From Pontibacter kalidii (lineage in GTDB: Bacteria; Bacteroidota; Bacteroidia; Cytophagales; Hymenobacteraceae): a stretch of DNA of 64,000 nt. Positions 26,208-35,066 of the stretch are shown in pieces; the first letter of the stretch is position 1; every line of letters begins with the position of its first letter. The stretch is from positions 3,040,501 through 3,104,500 of the forward strand of contig NZ_CP111079.1 of NCBI RefSeq assembly GCF_026278245.1, given 5' to 3'. A program made the position numbers and the translations under genes. The notes below the pieces were generated by a model that ran no database searches, was not told the origin of the DNA, and worked only from the letters and a program-made list of their open reading frames with translations.

Positions 26208-27155
26208 ATGAAACCCAGAGCAAGACGTATGGCTGTAGCGGCAGTACTGATACTGGTGGCTGCCACCGCGCTCATGATCCGCGCAGATATTCCTGCCCAG
26301 GAGCTGGAGGCAAAGTATAAGCACCCGGCCTCAAAGTATAAAAGTATAGCCGGCGCCAACCTGCACTACCGCGAAGAAGGAAAAGGAACGCCGATCGTAC
26401 TGCTGCACGGTACTGCCGCCTCATTAAACACCTGGGACGGATGGGCCTCCGAACTAAGCAAAAGCCACCGCGTGCTGCGCCTCGACCTGCCCGGCTTTGG
26501 CCTCACAGGCCGGAATGCCACCGACACCTACACCATCGAGTACTACGCGGACCTGCTGCTGCACTTCCTGGATAGCCTTGGTATTGAGCAGGCCCACATT
26601 GCCGGCAGCTCCCTTGGCGGGCAGATTGCCTACGACTTTGCCGCCGATCACCCCGAGCGGGTGCAGAAGCTTATCCTCGTATCGCCAACGGGTGTTACCA
26701 ACGCCAACGATAAGCGCATCTCCATGCCGTTCCTGCTGGCACAGACACCCCTGCTCAAGCACTCGCTCAGATATATTACACCCCGCTTTATTGTAGAGAA
26801 GAGCCTCCGCGAGGTGTACGGCGACGACAGCAAACTTACCGAGCAGGCCATCAGCCTGAGCCACGACATGCTGCTGCGCCAGGGCAATCGAGACGCCTTT
26901 ATCGCCCGCCTGAATACCATAGATTCAGACAACCTGCACAAGCTGGCGCAGGTGCAGGCACCCACGCTCATACTTTGGGGCGAGGCCGATGCCTGGGTAC
27001 CGGCGGCCAATGCCATACGCTTTCAGCAAAGTATAAAAGGGGCGCAGCTGATAATGTACCCTGGTGCCGGTCATATCCCTATGGAAGAGCTGCCGCAGGA
27101 AACGGTACGGGACGCCCTGCAGTTCCTGCGGTATGAACTGGCCGGTTTAGAGTAA
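26208..27155 (+). CDS. Membrane-anchored alpha/beta hydrolase
   Basis: 315 residues. An N-terminal signal anchor (MAVAAVLILVAATALMIRAD, about residues 5-25) puts the enzyme in the periplasm. The oxyanion loop VLLHGTAASLNTWDGW is followed by the nucleophile elbow AGSSLGGQ (Ser135), Asp261 in WGEADAWVP and His289 in PGAGHIPMEE: a complete catalytic triad. It resembles esterases and hydrolases of the AB_hydrolase_1 family. Near residues 25-45 the coding sequence contains three AAGTATA words in about 35 bases (encoding KYK, KYK and S-I). Confidence 0.9.
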   Translation: MKPRARRMAVAAVLILVAATALMIRADIPAQELEAKYKHPASKYKSIAGANLHYREEGKGTPIVLLHGTAASLNTWDGWASELSKSHRVLRLDLPGFGLTGRNATDTYTIEYYADLLLHFLDSLGIEQAHIAGSSLGGQIAYDFAADHPERVQKLILVSPTGVTNANDKRISMPFLLAQTPLLKHSLRYITPRFIVEKSLREVYGDDSKLTEQAISLSHDMLLRQGNRDAFIARLNTIDSDNLHKLAQVQAPTLILWGEADAWVPAANAIRFQQSIKGAQLIMYPGAGHIPMEELPQETVRDALQFLRYELAGLE

Positions 27156-27240
27156 AGCCAAGGAAAAAGCCTAATTTCATACTTACTGCGCTACCCCTTC
27201 TCCCCAAAAACAAGTATCTTTCTCATCGTACAAGTATACC

Positions 27241-27939
27241 ATGAGCAAAGCATACTTTATTAGCGGGCTGGGGGCCGACTGGCGCATGTTCCAGTACCTC
27301 AAGCTGCCCGAGTACGTGCCCCAGCAGTATGTGGAGTGGGTAGAGCCCGAGCATATCGACGAGCCCCTGCACGCGTACGTACACCGGCTACTGGACCAGA
27401 TCACCGATCCGGACCCGATTTTAGTCGGCATGTCCTATGGCGGGCTGGTGGCCATTGAGCTGAGCAAGATCCTGAGGCCGCGCAAGACCATCCTCATCTC
27501 CAGCCTGGCCACACGCCAGGCCCTGCCCGCCATTTATCGTGTCGTGGGCAGAACCGGCCTGCACCGCTGGATGCCACTGAAACTGATGCAAAGCGTGCAC
27601 CCGATCGCCCCGCTGTTCTTCGGGGCGCACACGAAGCAAGAGAAACAACTGCTGAAGCGCGCCATCCTGGAGATAGACGAAAAGGTGCTGCGCTGGTCGC
27701 TGGGGCAACTGCTGGCCTGGCCGCAGGAAGAGGTGCTGCCGGGGCTGGTACAGATACACGGCACCCGCGACCGCATCCTCCCCCTGAATGACAGGCCCGG
27801 CATGATCAAAATAAAGCATGGCGGGCACCTGATGGTGCTGCACCAGGCCGACGAAATAAGTGCTACCTTGAGCCGTATATTAGAAGAGACATGGATAAAA
27901 GCAGATACATTATTACCACCACCGGCGGGCAGCAGGTAG
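27241..27939 (+). CDS. Cytoplasmic alpha/beta hydrolase
   Basis: 232 residues, no signal peptide. The N-terminus (KAYFISGLGADWRMFQYLKL) gives the oxyanion loop, GMSYGGLVAIELS the nucleophile Ser65 and HGTRDRILPL the acid, with the His in KHGGHLMVLHQADE. It is smaller than the secreted hydrolase and of a different branch. It starts a plus-strand cluster with an 83-residue gene and an FAD oxidoreductase; the next gene overlaps its 3' end by 49 bases in another frame. Confidence 0.87.
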   Translation: MSKAYFISGLGADWRMFQYLKLPEYVPQQYVEWVEPEHIDEPLHAYVHRLLDQITDPDPILVGMSYGGLVAIELSKILRPRKTILISSLATRQALPAIYRVVGRTGLHRWMPLKLMQSVHPIAPLFFGAHTKQEKQLLKRAILEIDEKVLRWSLGQLLAWPQEEVLPGLVQIHGTRDRILPLNDRPGMIKIKHGGHLMVLHQADEISATLSRILEETWIKADTLLPPPAGSR

Positions 27940-28142
27940 ACCTGACGCAGGCCCAGATCCTGCGCAGCAACAACCTCTACCCTTTTGGCCAGCACAATTA
28001 TGCCGTTTATGAAACCCCGGAGGGAGTTTTCGTGAAAGCTCTGAACAGCGGGGAGCGCGAAATCATGCTAACCCACTTCGAACAAATAGCTGAGCAGGAA
28101 GCCCGCAACTACGACCATCCATACTTCCGGACAGACAACTAG
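27891..28142 (+). CDS. Hypothetical protein overlapping the hydrolase gene
   Basis: 83 residues from ATG 27891, inside the last 49 bases of the hydrolase gene but in another frame; the next ATG lies far inside. The sequence (YIITTTGGQQVDLTQAQILR, YAVYETPEGVFVKALNSGER, MLTHFEQIAEQEARNYDHPY) has normal codon use and reads like a small soluble protein. It ends 3 bases before the FAD oxidoreductase. Function unknown. Confidence 0.72.
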   Translation: MDKSRYIITTTGGQQVDLTQAQILRSNNLYPFGQHNYAVYETPEGVFVKALNSGEREIMLTHFEQIAEQEARNYDHPYFRTDN

Positions 28143-28145
28143 CCT

Positions 28146-29291
28146 ATGCAACTGAGCTTTTGGGAACAGGAAACCTACTTTAAAGACATTGACGTGCTGA
28201 TCATCGGCAGCGGCATTGTAGGACTTAACGCGGCCCTGCACCTGAAACAGCAACAGCCAACGCTGAAGGTAATGGTGGCCGAGCGCGGGTTGTTGCCTAC
28301 CGGGGCTAGCTCCAAGAACGCCGGCTTTGCCTGCTTTGGCAGCCCCTCTGAACTGCTCGACGACCTGCAACACCACTCCGAGGAGGAGGTATTTGGCTTA
28401 GTAGAGCGCCGTTGGAGAGGCCTGCAGCGCCTGCGCCGGAACCTCGGCGACGCCACCATCGACTACCACCGTTGGGGAGGCTACGAGCTGTTCGATGCGC
28501 AGCAGCAGCAGCTGTATAAGGCCTGCGTAGAGCAACTCCCCTACCTGAACAGGCAGCTGCAAGACATCATCGGAGAGCCGCAGGTTTTCCAATCCGCAGA
28601 CGCTAAGATCAGCCAGTTTGGCTTTAAAGGTATCCAGCACCTGCTCCTGAGCACTTCCGAGGGCCAGATCGACACGGGTAAGATGATCCTGGCGCTCACG
28701 CAGAAGGTGCAATCCATGAGCGTGCTGGTGCTCAACGGGCTGGAGGTACAGGCGCTACAGGAGAATGCGAAGGATGTAGTTGCTGTGACGGCTCAGGGGT
28801 TGTACCTAAAGGCAAGGGCCGTACTGGTGGCTACCAATGGCTTTGCTCAGAAGCTGCTGCCCACGCTGCAGGTGCAGCCGGCGCGCGCGCAGGTGCTCAT
28901 CACCAAGCCTATAGACAACCTTAAACTCAAAGGCACCTTCCACTACGACAAGGGGTATTATTATTTCCGCAACATCGGCAACCGGGTGCTCTTTGGGGGC
29001 GGTCGCAACCTGGCTTTCGAGGCGGAAACTACGACCGAGCTGGGGCTGACGGAACTGATCCAGCACAGGTTGGAAGAGCTGCTGCGCGACGTGATCCTCC
29101 CGGACACACCTTTTGAGGTGGAGCACCGCTGGAGCGGCATCATGGGCCTGGGCACCGGGAACGCCAAAACTACCTTAGTGCAGAAGGTAACAGACCGGGT
29201 AAGCTGTGCCGTGCGTCTGGGCGGCATGGGGATAGCCATTGGCTCTTTGGTAGGTGAGGAGGGCGCCGGGCTAGTACTGCAGCAGCTATAG
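28146..29291 (+). CDS. FAD-dependent oxidoreductase (DAO family)
   Basis: 381 residues. The Rossmann dinucleotide motif GSGIVG (21-26) lies in DVLIIGSGIVGLNAALHL, followed by TGASSKNAGFACFG, the flavin-contact stretch of glycine oxidase/D-amino-acid-dehydrogenase-like enzymes. GYYYFRNIGNRVLFGGGRN and HRWSGIMGLG are the second FAD segment. It probably oxidises an amino acid or amine, in the cytoplasm. It is preceded by two small-gap genes, so it is the last of an operon. Substrate unknown. Confidence 0.88.
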   Translation: MQLSFWEQETYFKDIDVLIIGSGIVGLNAALHLKQQQPTLKVMVAERGLLPTGASSKNAGFACFGSPSELLDDLQHHSEEEVFGLVERRWRGLQRLRRNLGDATIDYHRWGGYELFDAQQQQLYKACVEQLPYLNRQLQDIIGEPQVFQSADAKISQFGFKGIQHLLLSTSEGQIDTGKMILALTQKVQSMSVLVLNGLEVQALQENAKDVVAVTAQGLYLKARAVLVATNGFAQKLLPTLQVQPARAQVLITKPIDNLKLKGTFHYDKGYYYFRNIGNRVLFGGGRNLAFEAETTTELGLTELIQHRLEELLRDVILPDTPFEVEHRWSGIMGLGTGNAKTTLVQKVTDRVSCAVRLGGMGIAIGSLVGEEGAGLVLQQL

Positions 29292-29319
29292 AGCATACTT
29301 CCCTACTTCTATAAATTCT

Positions 29320-30927
29320 ATGAATAAAGCAAGAAGGGCCATAACAGGCTTAAGCACATCACCTCAAACAGTTCTTTTGCTTATATGGGTATTGGCAACC
29401 ATTATTAATGTAAACAAAGCATTTCACGTTGATGACGTTTTCCATTTAGAAGCTGCTGAGTGGATTAAGCTCAACCCACTCAAGCCGATGTCGGGCAGCA
29501 TTAACTGGGACAACACTAGTGAGCCAATCTTCCATTTTAATCAACCTCCTGGATACTTTTACTTTATAGCAATAATAGGTTCTGTGTTCGGTTTCTCTGA
29601 AATTCCTTTGCACCTTGCACAGTCTGTATTCAGCCTACTGACCGTTATCTATTTTTACAAACTCCTCTGCCTCTTCCAGAAGGACTTTGCATTGATAGGC
29701 ACATCCCTTCTTATTTTAGGACCGGCATTCTTGGTGAATCAGAATATAATGATAGATATTCCAATTCTCTGTCTATCTGTCATTTTCATTTATCTGCTTG
29801 TGCAGGAAAATGAGGCGTTTGCTACAAGAAATTTGTATCTGGCCTCAGGTATCCTTACAATCGGTCTGTTGCTAAAGTATTCGTTACTGCCCCTCATTTT
29901 GGTATTGGTATATGCAATATATGAAAAGAGGAAGGTCCATTTGATGAAGGCACTTTTGATCCCAATAGTTACTCTTCTTGTCTGGACGTGTCTCAACTAC
30001 ATGGAATTTGGCAGTTCGCATTTGATAGGCAGACCAAGGAATGACGTTACCTTTAGGCTTATCCTCGATAATTTTACAGCATTTATTCTTACAATCGGAG
30101 GAATTGCTCCCTTTTCTCTCTTGTATATCAGCGCCTTCCTGAGGAATGAGAAGAGATGGTTAATCAAAATGGTAGTTCTAAGTATTACTGTAGTTGTAAT
30201 AGCCGCTTATCTCATGGTATTTGGGTTTGTGGTGAGATCAATTCCTCATAGCCTCTTTTGGATAGTTTTTGCTTATAACGGCTTACTTATTATCATCCTT
30301 TTCTTCTTTGCTGCAAAGAGAATGGCTCCTGACAGAAAGGCTGTATTAATACTACTTTGGGGGCTTTCAATGGGAGCGTTTATTGTGGTTTATGCACCAT
30401 TTATGGCTACAAGGCATGTGCTCCTACTCCTCCCCCCGTTCATTGTATCAGGCAGCTACGTCTTTAGAAATGCATCACCTAAGGCTATTACAGCATCGAT
30501 AGTTCTAACTTGCTTCTTAGGTTTGGTTTTAAGTATATCTGATTGGGTTTATGCGGATTTTTATAGAAAGGCTGTTCCATTAGCCCTAAGGCAAGTACCT
30601 CAAAATAGTAAAGTATGGACTATCGGGCATTGGGGATGGCAATGGTACAGTAAAAAGGCTGGCATGCTGTTTTATGAGTCTGATGTTTCCACTCCTGAGG
30701 AGGGAGATTACTTAGTTTCTCCTGAGGTTATTTCAAAACAGCAAATATCAGATAACATAGTATTAGAGGAAAAAGCAAGTGTAGTTTACCCACCAAGCCC
30801 ACTGAATGTATTTACCACCGCGCATTTTGTCAGGTTTTACAACTCCTATTCCTACAAACCTCCTTGGTATCTTTCCTCTTCCCCAGTAGACTCTGTAGTG
30901 GTCTATCGAATATCAAAAGTTAAATAA
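29320..30927 (+). CDS. GT-C membrane glycosyltransferase (GT39/ArnT-like), AT-rich
   Basis: 535 residues, about 11 to 12 helices. The acidic motif AFHVDDVFHLEAAEWIKLNP near residue 35 is the metal-binding loop after helix 1 of the PMT/ArnT-type family, which moves sugars from lipid carriers. The C-terminal 110 residues are soluble and extracytoplasmic. The sequence is visibly AT-richer than all neighbours (att, tta, aat, gat codons) and lacks the Leu ctg and Ala gcc bias. That suggests recent acquisition. It ends at a strong terminator. Confidence 0.85.
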   Translation: MNKARRAITGLSTSPQTVLLLIWVLATIINVNKAFHVDDVFHLEAAEWIKLNPLKPMSGSINWDNTSEPIFHFNQPPGYFYFIAIIGSVFGFSEIPLHLAQSVFSLLTVIYFYKLLCLFQKDFALIGTSLLILGPAFLVNQNIMIDIPILCLSVIFIYLLVQENEAFATRNLYLASGILTIGLLLKYSLLPLILVLVYAIYEKRKVHLMKALLIPIVTLLVWTCLNYMEFGSSHLIGRPRNDVTFRLILDNFTAFILTIGGIAPFSLLYISAFLRNEKRWLIKMVVLSITVVVIAAYLMVFGFVVRSIPHSLFWIVFAYNGLLIIILFFFAAKRMAPDRKAVLILLWGLSMGAFIVVYAPFMATRHVLLLLPPFIVSGSYVFRNASPKAITASIVLTCFLGLVLSISDWVYADFYRKAVPLALRQVPQNSKVWTIGHWGWQWYSKKAGMLFYESDVSTPEEGDYLVSPEVISKQQISDNIVLEEKASVVYPPSPLNVFTTAHFVRFYNSYSYKPPWYLSSSPVDSVVVYRISKVK

Positions 30928-30948
30928 AGTTAGCTTTACAGAAAACAA

Positions 30949-30984
30949 AAAAGGCGAACTGTGCTGTTACAGTTCGCCTTTTAC
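30949..30984 (+). terminator. Bidirectional terminator after the glycosyltransferase gene
   Basis: The perfect 14-base stem AAAAGGCGAACTGT / ACAGTTCGCCTTTT has a 6-base loop. It also lies at the 3' end of the minus-strand gene at 31004 and may serve both. Confidence 0.92.
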
Positions 30985-31003
30985 ATGCTGTGTCTGGCCT
31001 GCC

Positions 31004-31222
31004 TTAAGCTGTTACCCATTTGCCTTTTCTTTGGTGAGACATTGGGTTAACGGGACGTTTTTGTGCTTCCTGCTCGGCGCGATAGAAGGCATTGTACTCT
31101 TCCTCCCCCAGTTCCTCGCGGAGCGCAATATGAAATAGCGCCAATTCCGGGTAATGCTTGTACTGTTCCTGGCGCTCCTGTGGATTGCTTCTGTTAAAAT
31201 CATAAAAACTTCTCATGGTCAT
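31004..31222 (-). CDS. Small hypothetical protein
   Basis: 72 residues, ATG start; MRSFYDFNRSNPQE two codons later could be the start. Acidic and helical (ALREELGEEEYNAFYRAEQE), basic at the end (QRKGKWVTA). Codon use is normal. The protein shows no membrane helix or motif. It is convergent with the glycosyltransferase and followed by a shared terminator. Unknown function. Confidence 0.6.
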   Translation of the reverse strand: MTMRSFYDFNRSNPQERQEQYKHYPELALFHIALREELGEEEYNAFYRAEQEAQKRPVNPMSHQRKGKWVTA

Positions 31223-31561
31223 TGTCGCTGTTTCATCTTTTTGGTTTGCAATCTATTAAACACCAATAACATACTCTTAACCTATCCTTAAAGTTGTTAT
31301 ATTCTTTACTACAGCCACTGCCTTCGCCACGGATCCCGGCTATTAGCTAAGAAATAGAGTTCATCCACCTAAATTTTACAAGCTACTCCCTCAGAAGTTG
31401 CCCTAATACAGTTGCACAGAAATCTTTATGGCAGCTTTATTGAACAGTCAAACCCCGTGCTATACTTTATATAATAAAAATACAATTACACTTTAGAGCT
31501 CCCTCAAAACAAAGGGCCTGACAATATGCCGGGCCCTTTGTTTTTGTCGCTAAGCTGATCC
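31223..31561. other. Intergenic gap with a terminator at the left-hand gene end
   Basis: 339 bases without a gene. AT-rich sequence surrounds 31430-31490, and the only clear structure is the hairpin at 31508-31546. Confidence 0.5.
31508..31546 (-). terminator. Terminator after the HExxH peptidase gene
   Basis: The stem ACAAAGGGCC / GGCCCTTTGT has a 12-base loop. On the minus strand it is followed by TTTTGAGGG, on the plus strand by TTTTTGTC. Confidence 0.75.
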
Positions 31562-33223
31562 CTACTGCTGCAGGCCCAGCACCTCGGTGCCCTGCTCAAA
31601 CACTATATCCACCGGGATGTTGGCTTTCGACAGGCGGTCCAGGTCTGCCTGCAGTTGCGGGCTGATCTGCCCCTGCTCGTTCAGCAGCGTACCCACACCA
31701 GCGTAGTCGCCGTTGCCTTGGAGCGTCAGGATCTTCTCCGACAGCTTATTCATCGCCTCGCGCATTTTCTCGTAGTTCACGCGGTACTTGCCGGTTTCCT
31801 CATCGCGCTCAAAGGCACCGTTCTCCCTAAAGAAGTTGAAGCGTACCATATTGGCCTTGCCGTGCGCACTGGCCGCCCCGAAACGCACCGAACGGAAGAT
31901 ACCCGCCAGGAAGGTCGTATAATACTCCTTCAGGTCGCCTTCCAGTTCGCCTTTCTCATGCAGTTGCGTGATCATGTACAGACCCAGGATATCTGCCTTA
32001 CCCTCTTCCAGCGCGGAGGCATGCTCTTTCAGGGCCTCACGCACTGTGCCTTTGTTGTTGATCGTGTTCTTGATGCCCAGCCCGTGCGCTACCTCGTGGA
32101 ACATGGTATTGGCAAAGAAGGCATCGAAGGTAACATACTGCTGCTGGTCCTCCGCGATCAGTTCCTCGGCAATCGGCTCCATGATCTTGTCGAACTTGGC
32201 CTGCATGGCATTCTTGAGCTGCAGGCGGCGCGTACCCTTCTTCAGCTGCACCTCCTCATCGTTGGGCAGGTTGATGGCAATGGTCTTGCTGCCTGCGTTG
32301 CTGTCGCCGGCATAGTATACCACGTCGTAGGCGTTCAGATCAGAGTCGGTGCCCGGGGTCTCGGTTTTATACTGGGCCGGCACCGGAAGCCCTTGCTGCA
32401 GCTCCGGCAGGAAAGCCGCATACTTGGAGAGGCGCTCGCTCCATTCCATATCCTTCACCAGCACGTAGGCCTCATGCGCCGCCTTGTAGCCGAACAGCTT
32501 GTCCTCATACGTCTCGATAGGGCCGATCACCAGGTCGAGCCTGTTGGTCTTCATGTCCATCCAGGCCAGGTCCGACGGCTGGTAATTGTCTGTTAGCATG
32601 GCCTCGGCACGCAGGGTCAGGTACTTTTTTAGGCCAGCATCCTCAGCCAGGGCAGCAGCCTGCTTCAGCAGATCCGATACGCGCTGCACCTCCTCCCTGA
32701 ACTGCACGTGGTACGGCACCGTGATCAGCTTCCCGTTCTCATCACGGCGCAGGAAAGTATACTGGCTGGCCTTGTCAGACAGGTTGGCCTGCTCAAACTC
32801 CTCCTTCGTCATATCGGCCGGGTAGAAGTTGGCACCGTCTGGCTTTGGTCCTACTCCCGGTATAAATGGTTCGTTGTTGTCCAGGCGGTCCCAGGGGCCA
32901 TAATTAATTTGTACATATTTTTGGGCGGCCTCATTGTCCAGCGCAGTCAGCAGCGAATCGCGCTTGCCGTAGGCTTCGTACCAGAAGAGCTTGTTCATGA
33001 TATCCGATGCCTCTATCAGCAGCGGGATCATTTTCCGTTCGTTCTCGCTCAGGTGGCTCAGGTCAGCGGTAAGGCGCACCGAAGTATAGGTGTCCACCTT
33101 CTGCTGCAGTTCGTCTGTGGCAACGGCTTCTGTGGTTTGCTCTGCGCCATCGGTGCTGCTGTTGCTACAGCCCATGGTAGCGGCTGCCAGGGCAGAGGCG
33201 AAAAGTATGTGGCGTGGTTTCAT
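31562..33223 (-). CDS. HExxH metallopeptidase, DPP III-like (M49-related) lipoprotein
   Basis: 553 residues from ATG 33223 (MKPRHILFASALAAATMGCS). Signal and lipobox AATMGC make it a lipoprotein. The zinc motif is HEVAHGLG (His376, Glu377, His380), and the third ligand lies in LEEGKADILG (Glu406-Glu407). The spacing and EExxAD motif match DPP III, but M49 enzymes have a six-residue HExxGH motif and this one a five-residue HExxH. It belongs to the group often annotated as dipeptidyl-peptidase 3 family in Bacteroidota. Probably a periplasmic peptidase; not proven. Confidence 0.85.
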   Translation of the reverse strand: MKPRHILFASALAAATMGCSNSSTDGAEQTTEAVATDELQQKVDTYTSVRLTADLSHLSENERKMIPLLIEASDIMNKLFWYEAYGKRDSLLTALDNEAAQKYVQINYGPWDRLDNNEPFIPGVGPKPDGANFYPADMTKEEFEQANLSDKASQYTFLRRDENGKLITVPYHVQFREEVQRVSDLLKQAAALAEDAGLKKYLTLRAEAMLTDNYQPSDLAWMDMKTNRLDLVIGPIETYEDKLFGYKAAHEAYVLVKDMEWSERLSKYAAFLPELQQGLPVPAQYKTETPGTDSDLNAYDVVYYAGDSNAGSKTIAINLPNDEEVQLKKGTRRLQLKNAMQAKFDKIMEPIAEELIAEDQQQYVTFDAFFANTMFHEVAHGLGIKNTINNKGTVREALKEHASALEEGKADILGLYMITQLHEKGELEGDLKEYYTTFLAGIFRSVRFGAASAHGKANMVRFNFFRENGAFERDEETGKYRVNYEKMREAMNKLSEKILTLQGNGDYAGVGTLLNEQGQISPQLQADLDRLSKANIPVDIVFEQGTEVLGLQQ

Positions 33224-33289
33224 ACGATAGTTTAGGATTAGTTTTACTGATGAAGATAGTGGTTTTTGGGGTTTTGGCAAAGGGGGAGG

Positions 33290-34178
33290 TTTGTTCTTCG
33301 GCTATACTTTCTTTACTGTTTTCTGCAGGGTGATAGTGACATTTGTTGCGCGGTCCCTCGCTGCCCGTGGCTTTTTATACTTTGGCTATACTTTATACTT
33401 TTTCTGGCGCAAGCGTCCGCTTGTGCCTTTTTATACTTGATACTTGCTGTTCCGGACATCCCTGTCCTGAACCAAAGCTGCTACGGACTTTCTAATCCGC
33501 GTAAGCCATACTTTTATACTTGCAGCTATACTTTAATCATACTTCCGCTCTTTCGGATTTGCAATCTGCGCGAGCCATACTTTATACTTTCTCATTTTAT
33601 ACTTCCATAGCCCCTGCTTCCTTCCACTTGAACCAAGCTATACTTGTTAGCTACTGTTCATCCACGGCTTTACAACCTGCTCTTTTCATAGCAAGCTTTG
33701 GTGCTCTCCAGCCCGCGAGGGCTCGTCCTGGGGTAGGGGCCCTCAATAAGGCCATCGCGCTGTCTATTGAAGCTGCTCCTCGCTGCCGCTCCGGGCTGCT
33801 GAGCAAGCTCAGCACCGCATCAATAGAAGGCGCTCAACCCAAGGACTGGGATCACATTGGATAGCTGCTGCTATGCGCTTAAGCTAAGTCCCCCTTTGAA
33901 AGGGGCAGGGGGATCACCCTGAATAGCCCATGCCATGAAGCTTATACTTCTGAAATGGCAGCCACAGAAATTCCCCTCCTTGGAGGGGCCAGGGGTGGGT
34001 TTATACTTGTAGGGACAGGTCGCGACCTGTCCGCGGGATGCAGGATCCTATGAAACTTATACTTGGGTTAAAGCAATAACAGACTCCTCTCCTGAGGGTA
34101 GTGCCCTCAAAAAAGTCAAATCTAGGATCCCGGACTTGTTTCGGGAGAGGGATAGGGGTGGTTGGACACGGTGCTGCA
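33290..34178. repeat. Mosaic REP-like repeat cluster, copy C
   Basis: Order: ggcgcaagcgtccgcttgtgcc (33404-33427), cggacatccctgtcctg (33454-33470), ctacggactttctaatccgcg (33481-33501), gcaatctgcgcgagcc, the GC-rich block with gagggctcgtcctgggg and ggcgctcaaccc (33703-33863), agtccccctttgaaaggggc (33886-33908), cccctccttggagggg (33972-33988), the palindrome of 34013-34032, and a ggatcccggacttgtttcggga block (34129-34150). About a dozen TATACTT words lie between. No gene is supported. Confidence 0.8.
34013..34032. repeat. Perfect 20-bp palindrome, copy 1
   Basis: GGACAGGTCGCGACCTGTCC; an identical copy lies at 62506-62525 with the same flanks. Confidence 0.95.
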
Positions 34179-34185
34179 AGAACAA

Positions 34186-34218
34186 AAAAGGGAAGTAACT
34201 GCAGTTGCTTCCCTTTTT
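34186..34218 (-). terminator. Terminator of the deoxynucleoside kinase gene
   Basis: The stem AAAAGGGAAG-t-AACT / AGTT-g-CTTCCCTTTT has one mismatch pair. Both flanks are A- or T-rich, so it works on either strand. Confidence 0.88.
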
Positions 34219-34245
34219 AAAGTTTAAAAGTATAAAATCCCGCCT

Positions 34246-34860
34246 CTAAAACAACCCAAACAGCTCGCGCTGTATCTTTTCAATAATTGTTCCCAGGTCC
34301 TCCGGGTTAGCCACAAAATCGAGGTTGTTTACGTCTACCACGAGCAGTTTGCCCAGGTCATAGTTGCCCATCCAGCTGTTGTAGTGCTCGTTCAGATTGC
34401 GCAGGTAGTTAATGCTGATGCTGCTTTCGTAGTCGCGGTTGCGTTTCTCTATCTGGCCTATCAGCTTCGGCAGGTCGGCTTTCAGGTAGATCATCAGGTC
34501 GGGCGCCTTCACCATGCTGATCATGGACTGGAACAGCGCGTGGTAGTTCTCATAGTCGCGGGTGCTCATCAGGCCGGACTGGTGCAGGTTTTTGGCGAAG
34601 ATGTAGGCATCCTCGTAAATGGTGCGGTCCTGGATTACATCCTTATTAACGGCCTGTATCTGCTGCACCTGGTTAAAGCGGCTGTTCAGGAAGTAAACCT
34701 GCAGATGGAAGGCCCAGCGTTCCATGTCCTCGTAAAAATCCTTCAGGTAGGGGTTGTTGTCCACTGCCTCCAGGTATAGATCCCAGTTAAAGTGTTGGGC
34801 CAGCTTGGTAGCCAGCGTAGTTTTGCCGGCGCCAATGTTGCCAACGATCGCGATATGCAT
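34246..34860 (-). CDS. Deoxynucleoside kinase family protein
   Basis: 204 residues. The P-loop IVGNIGAGKTT (Gly7-Lys13) is followed by LYLEAVDNNPYLKDFYEDME and WAFHLQVYFLNSRFNQVQQI, whose E, W, Q and R residues contact the nucleoside base in this family. QDRTIYEDAYIFAKNL carries the D-R-S/T-like catalytic motif, and IYLKADLPKLIGQIEKRNRD the LID arginines. It phosphorylates deoxynucleosides for salvage. It lacks enough detail to say which. Monocistronic, minus strand, with a terminator. Confidence 0.92.
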   Translation of the reverse strand: MHIAIVGNIGAGKTTLATKLAQHFNWDLYLEAVDNNPYLKDFYEDMERWAFHLQVYFLNSRFNQVQQIQAVNKDVIQDRTIYEDAYIFAKNLHQSGLMSTRDYENYHALFQSMISMVKAPDLMIYLKADLPKLIGQIEKRNRDYESSISINYLRNLNEHYNSWMGNYDLGKLLVVDVNNLDFVANPEDLGTIIEKIQRELFGLF

Positions 34861-35066
34861 GGTAATCTGTTAATTGAAAACTTAAGGGTTACAAAAGTAA
34901 CAGATTTTAGCGCAGCATTATCTACAAATTCCCCACGGGGTTATCAACATCGGGAAAAAACATAAATGCATACTTGCTCACCGGTTAGGCACGCCAGACC
35001 ACGGACGCCAGAAGCGAAGGCCGCCCCCGCACAAAGTATGGATGAGGGTTGCTCTAATAATTTCCC

